The position numbers were made by a program, and so were the translations under genes. Below, in pieces: positions 16,087 through 25,687 of a stretch of DNA of 29,544 nt. The stretch's first letter is position 1. Each line of letters opens with the position of its first letter. The notes beneath the pieces are model-generated. The model ran no database searches. It saw only the letters and a program-made list of their open reading frames with translations, and had not been told where the DNA came from. This DNA is from Proteobacteria bacterium SG_bin5. GTDB taxonomy: Bacteria > Pseudomonadota > Alphaproteobacteria > Sphingomonadales > Sphingomonadaceae. Location: positions 1 to 29,544 of the forward strand of contig LWDI01000041.1 in NCBI GenBank assembly GCA_002083475.1, given 5' to 3'.

Positions 16087-16464
16087 ATGGCGAGCTTGAC
16101 GGTTCGGAACATTCCCGAGGAAGCCAAGGCGCGTTTCCGGCGTGTCGCTGCCGCGCATGGCCGCTCGATGGAAGACCATTTGCGGCAATTGATCGTCAAC
16201 GCCGCCGATGAGGACGTGTCGCCCAGCCGCGTTGCGGAAGGCGCCGCACCCTTTCGACCGCAGCCCAGCGCCGAGGATTGGGTGCATGAACTGGTGCGGC
16301 TCGCCAATGGCGCCGGTGAGGGCGTGTTCGACGTCGGGAAATTCGCCGAGATCCGATATATGTCACCCAAGGACGCGATGGCGGAATTGCGCCGGCTGGC
16401 CGATGGCGTCGGGATCGACCTGCCGCCCCGCAGCGGCGCCCCGCTCGAGGACCCCCAGCTTTGA
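16087..16464 (+). CDS. fitA: FitA-type ribbon-helix-helix antitoxin
   Basis: Protein of 125 residues. The N-terminus (MASLTVRNIPEEAKARFRRVAAAHGRSMEDHLRQLIVNAA) is a typical FitA/Arc-type ribbon-helix-helix: a short DNA-contacting strand followed by two helices. Residues about 50-125 form a C-terminal extension, longer than usual for FitA (about 80 residues), which presumably wraps the toxin; it includes SPKDAMAELRRLADGVGIDLPPRSG. FitA neutralises the PIN-domain RNase FitB and represses its own operon as a complex. AGGAG lies seven bases upstream of ATG 16087. The stop overlaps the toxin start by four bases, a coupling usual for such pairs. Confidence 0.88.
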   Translation: MASLTVRNIPEEAKARFRRVAAAHGRSMEDHLRQLIVNAADEDVSPSRVAEGAAPFRPQPSAEDWVHELVRLANGAGEGVFDVGKFAEIRYMSPKDAMAELRRLADGVGIDLPPRSGAPLEDPQL

Positions 16465-16874
16465 TCCTGGTCGATACGAATGTTTGGAGCGAGCAAGTCA
16501 AATCTCCAGGCGACGAGGTGGTGTTGGCGTGGCTCGAAGCGAATGACGCCGAGCTGGCTCTGTCCACGCTGGTGATCGCCGAAATTCATTACGGCATTGC
16601 GGTTGCGACGACCGAACATAAGCGCACCGCGCTGAGGCGCTGGCTCGACGGGCTCGAATCACGCTATTGGAGTCGGACTTTGGAATTCGATAAGGAGGAT
16701 GCAGCGGCCTATGGGCGGATCGCAGCGCTCCCGGCCGCGAGAGCGCGGATACCCCAAGTGATCGATATGCAACTCGCCGCGCAGGCAGTGGCGCGCGGTT
16801 GCTCGATCGCAACGCGCAACGTGCGGGATTTTGAGTGGACGGGGGTCGAATTGATCGATCCTTGGGCAGGTTGA
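16461..16874 (+). CDS. fitB: FitB/VapC-type PIN-domain toxin
   Basis: Protein of 137 residues beginning at TTG 16461, whose codon overlaps the antitoxin stop (TTGA). It is a PIN-domain ribonuclease: MILVDTNVWSE supplies the first acidic residue (D5), IAEIHYGI the second (E41), VIDMQLAAQAV the third (D102), and ATRNVRDFEWTGVELIDPW the C-terminal PIN motif with D123. All expected acidic positions are present, so the toxin should be active. VapC/FitB enzymes cleave tRNA or rRNA when freed from the antitoxin. The pair sits between carB and carA in opposite orientation to both, consistent with acquisition at this locus. Confidence 0.9.
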   Translation: MILVDTNVWSEQVKSPGDEVVLAWLEANDAELALSTLVIAEIHYGIAVATTEHKRTALRRWLDGLESRYWSRTLEFDKEDAAAYGRIAALPAARARIPQVIDMQLAAQAVARGCSIATRNVRDFEWTGVELIDPWAG

Positions 16875-16880
16875 TGCGCT

Positions 16881-16906
16881 GAGCGCTCAAATGATCGATA
16901 GCGCTC
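16881..16906. terminator. inverted repeat after fitB
   Basis: GAGCGCT (16881-16887) and AGCGCTC (16900-16906) are perfect complements around a 12-base loop, starting seven bases after the fitB stop. It lies between fitB and the convergent orphan gene. No T-run is attached, so this is a possible rather than a sure terminator. A second small inverted repeat (AGGATC/GATCCT, 16924-16941) lies further downstream. Confidence 0.4.
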
Positions 16907-16973
16907 GCGTTGTTGATGACCACAGGATCAGTATAGATCCTTACGATGGTGTGACATTTTTCGACTTTAAGCA

Positions 16974-17723
16974 TTACAAATGATCCAAATCGATACCGGC
17001 CTTAGCCTTCACAAACGACTTGATTGAGTCAATTAGTAGTCCGGTGGCTACTGCCTTGGCGGTACCAGTAAGCGCTTGATAGGCATCTTCAACCGCCATA
17101 ACGATGCCGATTTTGACCTGTATGGCTCGGAGCTCTACAGCCTCCCAAAGTTTATTTGCGGCATCTAGGCTAGGAAGAATGCTATCTCTATTTTCGAGAT
17201 CGTTCGCGGAACGAACTGCCTCGTAGACTTCTGCAAGTCCGGCCTTAATCTCCACGTACTCAGGAAGATTATGGTTGATGGGAACGAGACGGTTGGCAGC
17301 TGGTACCTCCACAACCGACTCACTCGCAGCGGCAAGACCATCGTTCTGATAGGTAAACCACTTCCAGCCATTCCGCATAGGAACGTCACTGTTGGGGATA
17401 GCGTCGCTTAATATTTCTTCCTTCCGAGCGTCAACGGAGAGCGAATTACCGCCAAGCCACGAAAGGATCTTCTTGAGAACCGAAGTGTAACGAGCGCGAT
17501 TAATGAGAGCTGACGTACCGGAGTGGGTTCGCGAAACATCAACAAAACCCTGGTCTTCCCAATCTGTAACGGTCGACTCCAACCATTGTTCGGGAAATTT
17601 CAGGTAATAATCCCGATACAAATCTTTGAGGTCACGGTACGTATGAGGATCTACGTGATAATCGATAAACAGAGCAAATAGGGTGGCATATTCCGCTCTC
17701 TCTACCTCGTTCACGGACCTCAC
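16974..17723 (-). CDS. orphan hypothetical protein coupled to carA
   Basis: I do not recognise this 249-residue protein. It is soluble-looking, without signal peptide or membrane segment. Residues about 10-75 (LFALFIDYHVDPHTYRDLKDLYRDYYL, then WLESTVTDWEDQGFVDVSRT) are helix-rich and could be a winged-helix-like DNA-binding or interaction module; the middle is mixed, and the C-terminus is a helical Ala/Lys-rich segment (ALTGTAKAVATGLLIDSIKSFVKAKAGIDL). The GTG start overlaps the carA stop (GTGA), so it could be translated by reinitiation on carA mRNA; another GTG lies three codons later. Base composition is clearly lower in GC than the surrounding genes (28 G/C of 60 at 17221-17280), pointing to acquisition from elsewhere. 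Function unknown. Confidence 0.7.
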   Translation of the reverse strand: MRSVNEVERAEYATLFALFIDYHVDPHTYRDLKDLYRDYYLKFPEQWLESTVTDWEDQGFVDVSRTHSGTSALINRARYTSVLKKILSWLGGNSLSVDARKEEILSDAIPNSDVPMRNGWKWFTYQNDGLAAASESVVEVPAANRLVPINHNLPEYVEIKAGLAEVYEAVRSANDLENRDSILPSLDAANKLWEAVELRAIQVKIGIVMAVEDAYQALTGTAKAVATGLLIDSIKSFVKAKAGIDLDHL

Positions 17724-19003
17724 CCCATCATCCCCACGAACCGCTCGAACAAATACAAGCTATCTTGCGGCCCTGGGCTCGCCTCGGGGTGATATTGCAC
17801 GCTGAACGCGGGTTTGTCGGTCAGTTCCAGCCCCGCATTGCTCCCGTCGAACAGCGACACATGCGTCTCGCGCACCCCTTGCGGCAGCGACTCGCGCTCC
17901 ACCGCGAAGCCGTGGTTCATGCTGGTGATCTCGACCACCCCGTCCGCCAGCCGCTTGACCGGGTGGTTGGCGCCGCGGTGCCCCTGGAACATCTTGGTCG
18001 TCCGCGCGCCGACCGCGAGGCCGAGCAATTGGTGGCCGAGGCAAATGCCGAACAGCGGCTTGCCGGTCTCCAGCATCTGGCGGATCACCGGCACGGCATA
18101 TTCGGCGGTCGCCGCCGGGTCGCCGGGGCCGTTCGAGAGGAAGAAGCCGTCGGGCTCGAGCGCCATCACATCGGCAAAGCTCGCGGTCGCGGGCAACACC
18201 GTCACGCGCGCGCCGGCGCGGACCAAATTGCGGAAGATGTTGCGCTTGGAGCCATAATCGATCGCGACGACATGCGGGCGGCTCAGCCCCTCCCCTTCAG
18301 GGGAGGGGTTGGGGTGGGGGCTGTCAGAACCGGGCGCCATGCTTGCGACGCCGCCCCCACCCCCAACCCCTCCCCTGAAGGGGAGGGGCTTGTCCATATC
18401 GTCATAGCCCGCGCCCAGCCGCCAGATGCCGCCCCGCCAGCCATAATGCGCCTCGCACGAGACGTCCTTGGCGAGGTCCATCCCTTCGAGCCCCGGCCAG
18501 CCGCGCGCCATGGCGAGCAGCGCGGGCAGGTCGAAAACGCCCGTGCGGCTATGCGCGATCACCCCGTTGGGCGCCCCGCCCGCGCGGATGCGCTTGGTCA
18601 GCGCGCGCGTGTCGATGCCGGCGAGACCGATGCGGCCATGTTTTTCCATCCACAGGTCCAGCCGCTCGACCGAGCGGAAATTGCTCGGCTCGGTGACGGC
18701 CTCGCGCACGATCATGCCGAGCGCGTGCGGCGCGTCGGCCTCGATATCCTCGGGATTGGCGCCGACATTGCCGATGTGTGGAAAAGTGAAAGTGATGATC
18801 TGCCCGGCGAAGCTCGGGTCGGTCATGATTTCCTGATAGCCCGTCATCGCGGTGTGGAAACACACTTCGCCCACCGCTTCCCCTTGCGCGCCGAAGCCAT
18901 GACCCCAGAGCACGCTGCCATCGGCGAGCACGAGCACGCCGGTCGCGCCCTCGGGCGGGGTCGCGGGTGCTAGGGTCGCGGCAAGGGGTTTGGCGTCGGC
19001 CAT
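17720..19003 (-). CDS. carA: carbamoyl phosphate synthase small subunit (glutamine amidotransferase)
   Basis: Glutaminase subunit (427 residues), which releases ammonia from glutamine for CarB. The N-terminal CarA domain (VLVLADGSVLWGHGFGAQGEAVGEVCFHTAMTGYQEIMTDPS) is followed by the class I glutamine amidotransferase domain with the nucleophile Cys in PLFGICLGHQLLGLA and the His-x-Glu in SVQYHPEASPGP. ATG 19003 is chosen since AAAGGAG lies 11 bases upstream; a GTG at 19015 overlaps that sequence. Residues about 205-241, in the linker between the two domains, are encoded by a near-perfect 106-bp inverted repeat and read KPLPFRGG...PHPNPSPEGEGLS, absent from ordinary CarA. The frame stays open and all catalytic motifs are intact, so the protein is likely functional. 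Confidence 0.96.
   Translation of the reverse strand: MADAKPLAATLAPATPPEGATGVLVLADGSVLWGHGFGAQGEAVGEVCFHTAMTGYQEIMTDPSFAGQIITFTFPHIGNVGANPEDIEADAPHALGMIVREAVTEPSNFRSVERLDLWMEKHGRIGLAGIDTRALTKRIRAGGAPNGVIAHSRTGVFDLPALLAMARGWPGLEGMDLAKDVSCEAHYGWRGGIWRLGAGYDDMDKPLPFRGGVGGGGGVASMAPGSDSPHPNPSPEGEGLSRPHVVAIDYGSKRNIFRNLVRAGARVTVLPATASFADVMALEPDGFFLSNGPGDPAATAEYAVPVIRQMLETGKPLFGICLGHQLLGLAVGARTTKMFQGHRGANHPVKRLADGVVEITSMNHGFAVERESLPQGVRETHVSLFDGSNAGLELTDKPAFSVQYHPEASPGPQDSLYLFERFVGMMG
18285..18390. repeat. 106-bp palindromic element inside carA, in frame
   Basis: Left arm 18285-18321 (37 bases) and right arm 18353-18390 (38 bases) are exact reverse complements except for one extra C in the right arm; the spacer is 31 bases. 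Each arm holds its own hairpin: CCCCTCCCC-TTCA-GGGGAGGGG at 18287-18308, and the mirror copy at 18367-18388. It is translated in the carA frame as a Gly/Pro-rich peptide. On the opposite strand it would encode nearly the same peptide, as expected of a palindrome. It is a different family from the repeat near eno. Confidence 0.92.
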
Positions 19004-19136
19004 GCGGGCGGGCACTCCTTTGGGGGTAACGATGTCGCTAAGGGTCCGTCGCTAATTCCCCCGGAGCGGGGCGTCAATCTGTTAAACCGGGCGCTGCGGC
19101 GCTAGGCTTGCGATTCACACGCAAAAGGAACGGGGC

Positions 19137-19592
19137 ATGATTCGCGACGAGATCAAGGCGGCGCTGGTGGCGGCGATGAAGGGCGGCGACAAGGCGACCA
19201 CGGCGGCGATCCGCTTGATCCAAAGCGAGATCAAGAACCGCGACATCGACGCGCGCACCGGCGGCGCGCCCGCCGACGACGATGTGCTGGTGGTCGAGGT
19301 CTTGCAAAAGATGGTCAAGAAGCGGCGCGAATCGATCGAAATGTATCAAGCCGGCGGCCGCCCCGAACTCGCCGACGCCGAAGCCGCCGAAGTCGCGGTG
19401 ATCGAACGCTTCCTGCCGCAAATGCTGAGCGCCGACGAAACGCGCGCGGCGATCGCCACGATCAAGGCCGAGATCGGCGCCGAGGGGATGAAGGACATGG
19501 GCCGGCTGATGGCCGAGCTGAAAGCGCGCCACGGCGCCCAGCTCGACATGAGCCAGGCGAGCGGCTTGGTGAAGGAAGCGCTGGCGGGGTGA
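19137..19592 (+). CDS. GatB/YqeY domain-containing protein
   Basis: Protein of 151 residues of the YqeY family, which shares the helical tail domain of GatB, the tRNA amidotransferase subunit. Signature stretches are MIRDEIKAALVAAMKGGDKATTAAIRLIQSEIKNRDID, VEVLQKMVKKRRESIEMYQAGGRPELADAEAAEVAVIERFLPQMLS and GAEGMKDMGRLMAELKARHGAQLDMSQASGLVKEAL. A role in tRNA-dependent amidation has been suggested for the family but not shown for free YqeY proteins. AAGGAA lies six bases before ATG. It stands just upstream of dnaG and rpoD, the usual position in alphaproteobacteria, and is divergent from carA. Confidence 0.92.
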   Translation: MIRDEIKAALVAAMKGGDKATTAAIRLIQSEIKNRDIDARTGGAPADDDVLVVEVLQKMVKKRRESIEMYQAGGRPELADAEAAEVAVIERFLPQMLSADETRAAIATIKAEIGAEGMKDMGRLMAELKARHGAQLDMSQASGLVKEALAG

Positions 19593-19732
19593 GCAGATAT
19601 ATCCTGCGCACCTCCGGGCCAACAGCGCGCCAACGGATAAACCACTGTAACCGCTCTAGGTTTTTTTAAAGACGTGACCCGTGTGTGGTGCTAACCTGCC
19701 GGGCTAGGCCCGCTAGCAAGTTGAACTGAGCA

Positions 19733-21553
19733 GTGTCCCTTTCACCCCAGTTTCTGGACGAGCTGCGCGCGCGTACCACGCTTTCAGCGCTCGTCGGCAA
19801 GGCCGTGAAGCTTACGCGTGCAGGGCGAGAATTGAAAGGCTGCTGCCCCTTCCACCAGGAAAAGACGCCCAGCTTCTACGTCAACGACGAAAAGGGCTTT
19901 TACCACTGTTTCGGCTGCTCCGCCCATGGCGACGCCATCCGCTGGCTGACCGACCAGCGCGGGCTGCCGTTCATGGACGCGGTGAAGGAGCTCGCCGCCG
20001 CCGCCGGGCTCGACCTCCCTGCTCCCGATCCACGCGCGGCCGCCCGGGCCGAACGGGCCAAGGGGCTGAACGAAGCCATGGAAGATACGGCACGCTGGTT
20101 TGCCGAGCAGCTCAACGGCATTGAGGGTAGCGAAGCGCGCTCCCTACTTGAGCGGCGGGGAATTGGCGCTGAGATCGTGCGGAGCTTCGGCATTGGCTTT
20201 GCCCCTGACGCGCGGGGGCGCCTGCGTGCCGCACTCAAGGATTATGGTGATTCGCTTTTGATCGAAGCGGGCATGCTGATCCAGGTCGAAGAAAAGGAGC
20301 CATATGACCGGTTTCGCGGTCGCCTGATGATTCCAATCCGTGACGTACGTGGCCGGGTCATTGCATTTGGCGGTCGTGTGATCGGCGCTGGTGAGCCAAA
20401 GTACCTAAATTCGCCAGACACACCGCTGTTCGACAAGGGTCGCACCCTCTTCAACTTGGATCGGGCAGCACAGATAGCCCGTAAGATTGGCGACCTGATC
20501 GTCGTCGAGGGCTACATGGACGTGATTGCCCTGGCGCAAGCAGGAATTCCTCAGGCCGTTGCGCCATTGGGGACCGCACTTACTGAGGCGCAGCTTGATC
20601 TACTGTGGCGCTATGTCGATGTACCGCTAATCTGCCTCGATGGAGATACGGCGGGACAGAGGGCGGCCATTCGCGCTGCCAAACGGGCAGTTCCCAAGCT
20701 AGCCCCCGGCAAGTCACTCGCCTTCGCGACATTGCCACAGGGAAAAGACCCCGACGATTTGGTTCGCGAGGGCGGGGCGGAGGCTTTTTCGGCCGCGATC
20801 GCGACCCGGCGCCCGTTGATCCGCGTTCTTTATGAAAATGAGCGCGGTCAAACGCGGACTGATACCCCCGAGGGTCGAGCGAGCCTGCGCAATAATCTTT
20901 TACAACTTGCCGAGCAGATCGAGAATCAACTAGTTCAACAGGAATATCGCCGTTCCTTCAATGACATATTTTTCGATGAGTTTGGCTGGAAACGCAAGGA
21001 CCGACTTACGATTGGTCACGCGATTATCAACACCGGACCTCACGGCCGTCGTGAGCTTTATCAACAATACACGCGTTCCGCGCTGTATGGGCTTTCGCGA
21101 TTTCCTCAGGTTCTATCTGAGGTCATCGAGCCGGTGGGCGCTTTGCAAATTGACGACTCCAATGGCTCGGACCTGCTGCGCTGGCGAGAGGCGCTTGTCG
21201 AGGCCGTGATCACTCGGCCCACCCTTGATGAGGATGCCATACGGTCCATATTAGAGGCGCACCGCCTAAAGCCGCAAACCCGCATCGACTTGCAGAAAGA
21301 CCTGCGGTTCCGATGGCATTTGCGGCCTGCGGAGGGCATCCGGCTCATCGGTACGCTCATCGAAATCCTCATGGACGAGCAGGAGCTGCTGGCTGAGTTG
21401 AGAGACCTGGACAAAGCGGTGAATGACAATCACAGCCTCGCGGCCTACGACGAAATGGAGGGGCGGCGCGCGGCGTTGCGGCTGAAGGTTAGAGAGCTCT
21501 ACGAACGGGCTTATCTAGCGGGAAACGCCGGGGGCGAATCGGAGTTGGGTTGA
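19733..21553 (+). CDS. dnaG: DNA primase
   Basis: Primase (606 residues), which lays down RNA primers at the replication fork. The zinc-binding domain has ligands C38, H41, C59 and C62 (CCPFHQEKTPSF...FYHCFGCSAHGD). The catalytic core contains EPKYLNSPDTPLFDKG, the Toprim Glu in DLIVVEGYMDVIAL and the metal-binding Asp residues in ICLDGDTAGQRAA. The C-terminal helicase-binding region (about residue 420 on) is divergent. The start is a GTG at 19733, fixed by the family N-terminus MSLSPQFLDELRA; no ATG serves. The gene uses many more A- and T-ending codons than its neighbours, especially from about 20300 to 21450. Stop TGA lies two bases before the rpoD ATG. Confidence 0.96.
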   Translation: MSLSPQFLDELRARTTLSALVGKAVKLTRAGRELKGCCPFHQEKTPSFYVNDEKGFYHCFGCSAHGDAIRWLTDQRGLPFMDAVKELAAAAGLDLPAPDPRAAARAERAKGLNEAMEDTARWFAEQLNGIEGSEARSLLERRGIGAEIVRSFGIGFAPDARGRLRAALKDYGDSLLIEAGMLIQVEEKEPYDRFRGRLMIPIRDVRGRVIAFGGRVIGAGEPKYLNSPDTPLFDKGRTLFNLDRAAQIARKIGDLIVVEGYMDVIALAQAGIPQAVAPLGTALTEAQLDLLWRYVDVPLICLDGDTAGQRAAIRAAKRAVPKLAPGKSLAFATLPQGKDPDDLVREGGAEAFSAAIATRRPLIRVLYENERGQTRTDTPEGRASLRNNLLQLAEQIENQLVQQEYRRSFNDIFFDEFGWKRKDRLTIGHAIINTGPHGRRELYQQYTRSALYGLSRFPQVLSEVIEPVGALQIDDSNGSDLLRWREALVEAVITRPTLDEDAIRSILEAHRLKPQTRIDLQKDLRFRWHLRPAEGIRLIGTLIEILMDEQELLAELRDLDKAVNDNHSLAAYDEMEGRRAALRLKVRELYERAYLAGNAGGESELG

Positions 21554-21555
21554 GT

Positions 21556-23580
<2,025 letters not shown>

Positions 23581-23591
23581 TTGGCCAAGCG

Positions 23592-23615
23592 GCGGCTCAC
23601 CCCGCCGCGAGCCGC
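23592..23615. terminator. hairpin between rpoD and the convergent gene
   Basis: GCGGCTC (23592-23598) and GAGCCGC (23609-23615) form a 7-bp stem with a 10-base loop, 12 bases after the rpoD stop. It overlaps the stop codon of the convergent gene. No T-run follows on either strand. Confidence 0.4.
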
Positions 23616-24577
23616 GTTCCCGCCGGGCACACCAGCTCGATCTGGCGCGCGCGCTTGTCGAAGGTCAGCCGCGCGCAGGGCGCGAGCAAGGCGCGCGGGA
23701 GGCTGAGCGAATAGATCGGGCGCGGGCCGCGCCGCCCGGCCTCGACGGTCACTTCCTCGAGATCGACCGGCTCGTCCGCCTCGCGGATGCGGCCCGCCCC
23801 CGTTCCCGAGCCATCGACGCGGTCGCGCACGCGCACCGCGAGCTTGGAGAGGATGATGGGGCCGAAGCGCACCGGCCGGGCGAGCGTCAACCAGCGCACC
23901 GGGCGCTTGATGCCGAACACGATCTCGCTGTCCCAGCTCGGGCCGCTGAGCGTGCCGCCATAATGGCGCGCCAGATGCGCGCCGAGCGCCGCCGAGGCGA
24001 GCGGATAATCGCGCGGCTGCTCCAGGTTGAACAAGGTCAGAAACGGCTGGCCGTGGTCGTCGAGCATCGTGCCCGCGACCGTGCGCGGCCCGCCGAGCAA
24101 TTTGAAACGGTAGCGCGAAAGCGGGCCGGCCTCGGCCCCTTCGAGCGGAAAGGTCACGCGCGGCTGGACGAACATGAGCGGGCCGAGCGTCGCCTCCGCC
24201 CCCTCGATCAGCGGCCGGGAAAACCAATAGACTTCGGAACGCCGTAGCTGATCGTCGACCAACAAGCTCACGTCGCGCACCCGGCCAGACAAGGTCCGGC
24301 GACCGAAGATCCGCAGATAAGCCGTGTCGTCGTCGAACTCCTGGCGCAAGCGCAGCCGCAACCGGCTGTTCGGCGCGATCACCAGCAAATTGGGCAAGCC
24401 GGCGACGACCTGCGCGCGCACCACATCGCCATTGACGATCACGTTGACGCGGGCATCGCGCGGAAGCCGTCTTTCTTCCGGCGCGGCCGCTCCGACCAAG
24501 ACGAGCGGGACCAAAGCGGCCGTCGCGCGCGCCAGACGCTTTTTCGACATGGAACGGAGGCGTTTGATCAAGCGCAT
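23597..24577 (-). CDS. secreted protein, degenerate aspartyl-protease-like, paralogue of the upstream gene
   Basis: Protein of 326 residues with a basic N-terminus and a signal-peptide-like segment (KKRLARATAALVPLVLVGAAAPEE), so probably exported or lipid-anchored. It matches the 304-residue product of the neighbouring gene over its length, most clearly at the C-terminus: RPVRWLTLARPVRFGPIILSKLAVRVRDRVDG, EEVTVEAGRRGPRPIYSLSLPRALLAPCARLTFDK, then IELVC. The N-terminal lobe, where the neighbour has a DSAG motif, reads VVAGLPNLLVI: the aspartate is missing. A second lobe-like stretch is HGQPFLTLFNLEQPRDYPLASAALGAHL. ATG 24577 is supported by GGAGAG; an ATG nine codons on is the alternative. It starts 22 bases after its paralogue, so the two are co-transcribed. 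Exact function unknown. Confidence 0.75.
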   Translation of the reverse strand: MRLIKRLRSMSKKRLARATAALVPLVLVGAAAPEERRLPRDARVNVIVNGDVVRAQVVAGLPNLLVIAPNSRLRLRLRQEFDDDTAYLRIFGRRTLSGRVRDVSLLVDDQLRRSEVYWFSRPLIEGAEATLGPLMFVQPRVTFPLEGAEAGPLSRYRFKLLGGPRTVAGTMLDDHGQPFLTLFNLEQPRDYPLASAALGAHLARHYGGTLSGPSWDSEIVFGIKRPVRWLTLARPVRFGPIILSKLAVRVRDRVDGSGTGAGRIREADEPVDLEEVTVEAGRRGPRPIYSLSLPRALLAPCARLTFDKRARQIELVCPAGTRLAAG

Positions 24578-24599
24578 CTTGCTCTCCGCGCCCGCACAC

Positions 24600-25514
24600 T
24601 CAATTGCCCTGCGGTCGGCAATTCAACTCGATCATTTTCGTTACTTTGTCAAATCCCAATCTTGCGCACCCGCGCAGCGCCCTGCCCGGCACCAGCATCG
24701 TGAAGATCGGCTTGCCCTTGGTTTTCGCCGAAACAGTGACTTCTTCCGGATCGTCCTCGCCCGCCTCGCGGATCGCCGGGCCGCGACCGGCGGCGTCGAC
24801 GCGGTCGGGCACGCGCACCGCGAGCCGGGTGAAGCGAAACGGGCCGAACTCAAGCGGCTTGGCGAGCGTGAGCAAGCGCACCGGGCGGGTGATGCCGACC
24901 AGGATCGGCTCGTCCCAACTCGCGCCCGAGACATGACCGTCATAGGCCTGTGCGAGCATCGCCCCGAGCGCGGCGGAGACGAGCGGCAGCGCGCGGTCGC
25001 CCCCTGCCTCGAACGACAGCGGCACGGGCTGGCCGTTGAACGAAACCAGCGCGACCGCGACCGAGTTCAACGCGCCGCCGAGCGGAAAGCGATAGCTTTG
25101 CGCGCCGTCGCTCGGCCCGGGCAGCGCGAACACGACGCGCGCCTGCGGCACCCCCCAGGGGCCGATCCGCGCCTCGGCATCGCCCAGATCGGCGGCTTTT
25201 AGCCAAAAACCCCGGCCCTTGGTCGCGCGACCGTCGATCGCGAAATCGAGCGGGCGGTTGAAGCCGGCCGATGCCTTGCGCCCGGCGAGTTGCAGGCTCG
25301 CCTTGCCGAACAGCGGCGCGGGCTTGATGTCGAGCCGCTCGACCGCCGCCAGGCTCAGCACCAGCCGGCTGAGCCCCGCTGAATCGACGCGCAACCGCAC
25401 TGGCTGGCCCTCGATCGTCGCCGGCACCCAATCGTCGGCGCGCACCATCAGTTCATCCCCCGGCGCCGCGCCGAGCAACGAGGCAAAAGTTAACGCGACC
25501 GCGCGTTTTTTCAC
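24600..25514 (-). CDS. secreted retropepsin-like protein, first of a tandem pair
   Basis: Protein of 304 residues with a signal peptide (MKKRAVALTFASLLGAAPG), starting at GTG 25514 with AGGA eight bases upstream. Residues 36-65 (GQPVRLRVDSAGLSRLVLSLAAVERLDI) resemble the active-site region of retroviral-type aspartyl proteases, with D44-S-A-G in place of D-T/S-G. A second, similar stretch at about 161-190 (GQPVPLSFEAGGDRALPLVSAALGAML) has Glu169 at the matching position, suggesting an internal duplication of one lobe. The C-terminal part (RPVRLLTLAKPLEFGPFRFTRLAVRVPDRVDAAG, then CARLGFDK) is shared with the downstream paralogue. It may be an aspartyl protease, a derived binding protein, or another fold; I cannot decide from sequence. 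It heads a two-gene minus-strand unit. Confidence 0.75.
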   Translation of the reverse strand: MKKRAVALTFASLLGAAPGDELMVRADDWVPATIEGQPVRLRVDSAGLSRLVLSLAAVERLDIKPAPLFGKASLQLAGRKASAGFNRPLDFAIDGRATKGRGFWLKAADLGDAEARIGPWGVPQARVVFALPGPSDGAQSYRFPLGGALNSVAVALVSFNGQPVPLSFEAGGDRALPLVSAALGAMLAQAYDGHVSGASWDEPILVGITRPVRLLTLAKPLEFGPFRFTRLAVRVPDRVDAAGRGPAIREAGEDDPEEVTVSAKTKGKPIFTMLVPGRALRGCARLGFDKVTKMIELNCRPQGN

Positions 25515-25687
25515 GGCTTAATCCTGTAATTACTTGCGCCGCCATCTTGTGCCGCGACGGAGCGGTTCGCCGCAAGGCCGAAATGAGAAAGGTTAAGTGG
25601 CTCTCAACCCTGTCTTTACGGGCTTCGGTATAGAGATTTGGGAGACAACCACGGCCAAGCGGGATCGACAGGATAAAGGCTGCAGGG

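Noticed and set aside
18285..18390. carA disrupted by an insertion (pseudogene)
   Set aside because: The frame is open through the element and both domains with the catalytic Cys and His-x-Glu are intact.
17765..18973. A 402-codon frame opposite carA containing NPSPEGEG
   Set aside because: The shared peptide comes from the palindrome being the same on both strands; the rest is antisense of CarA.
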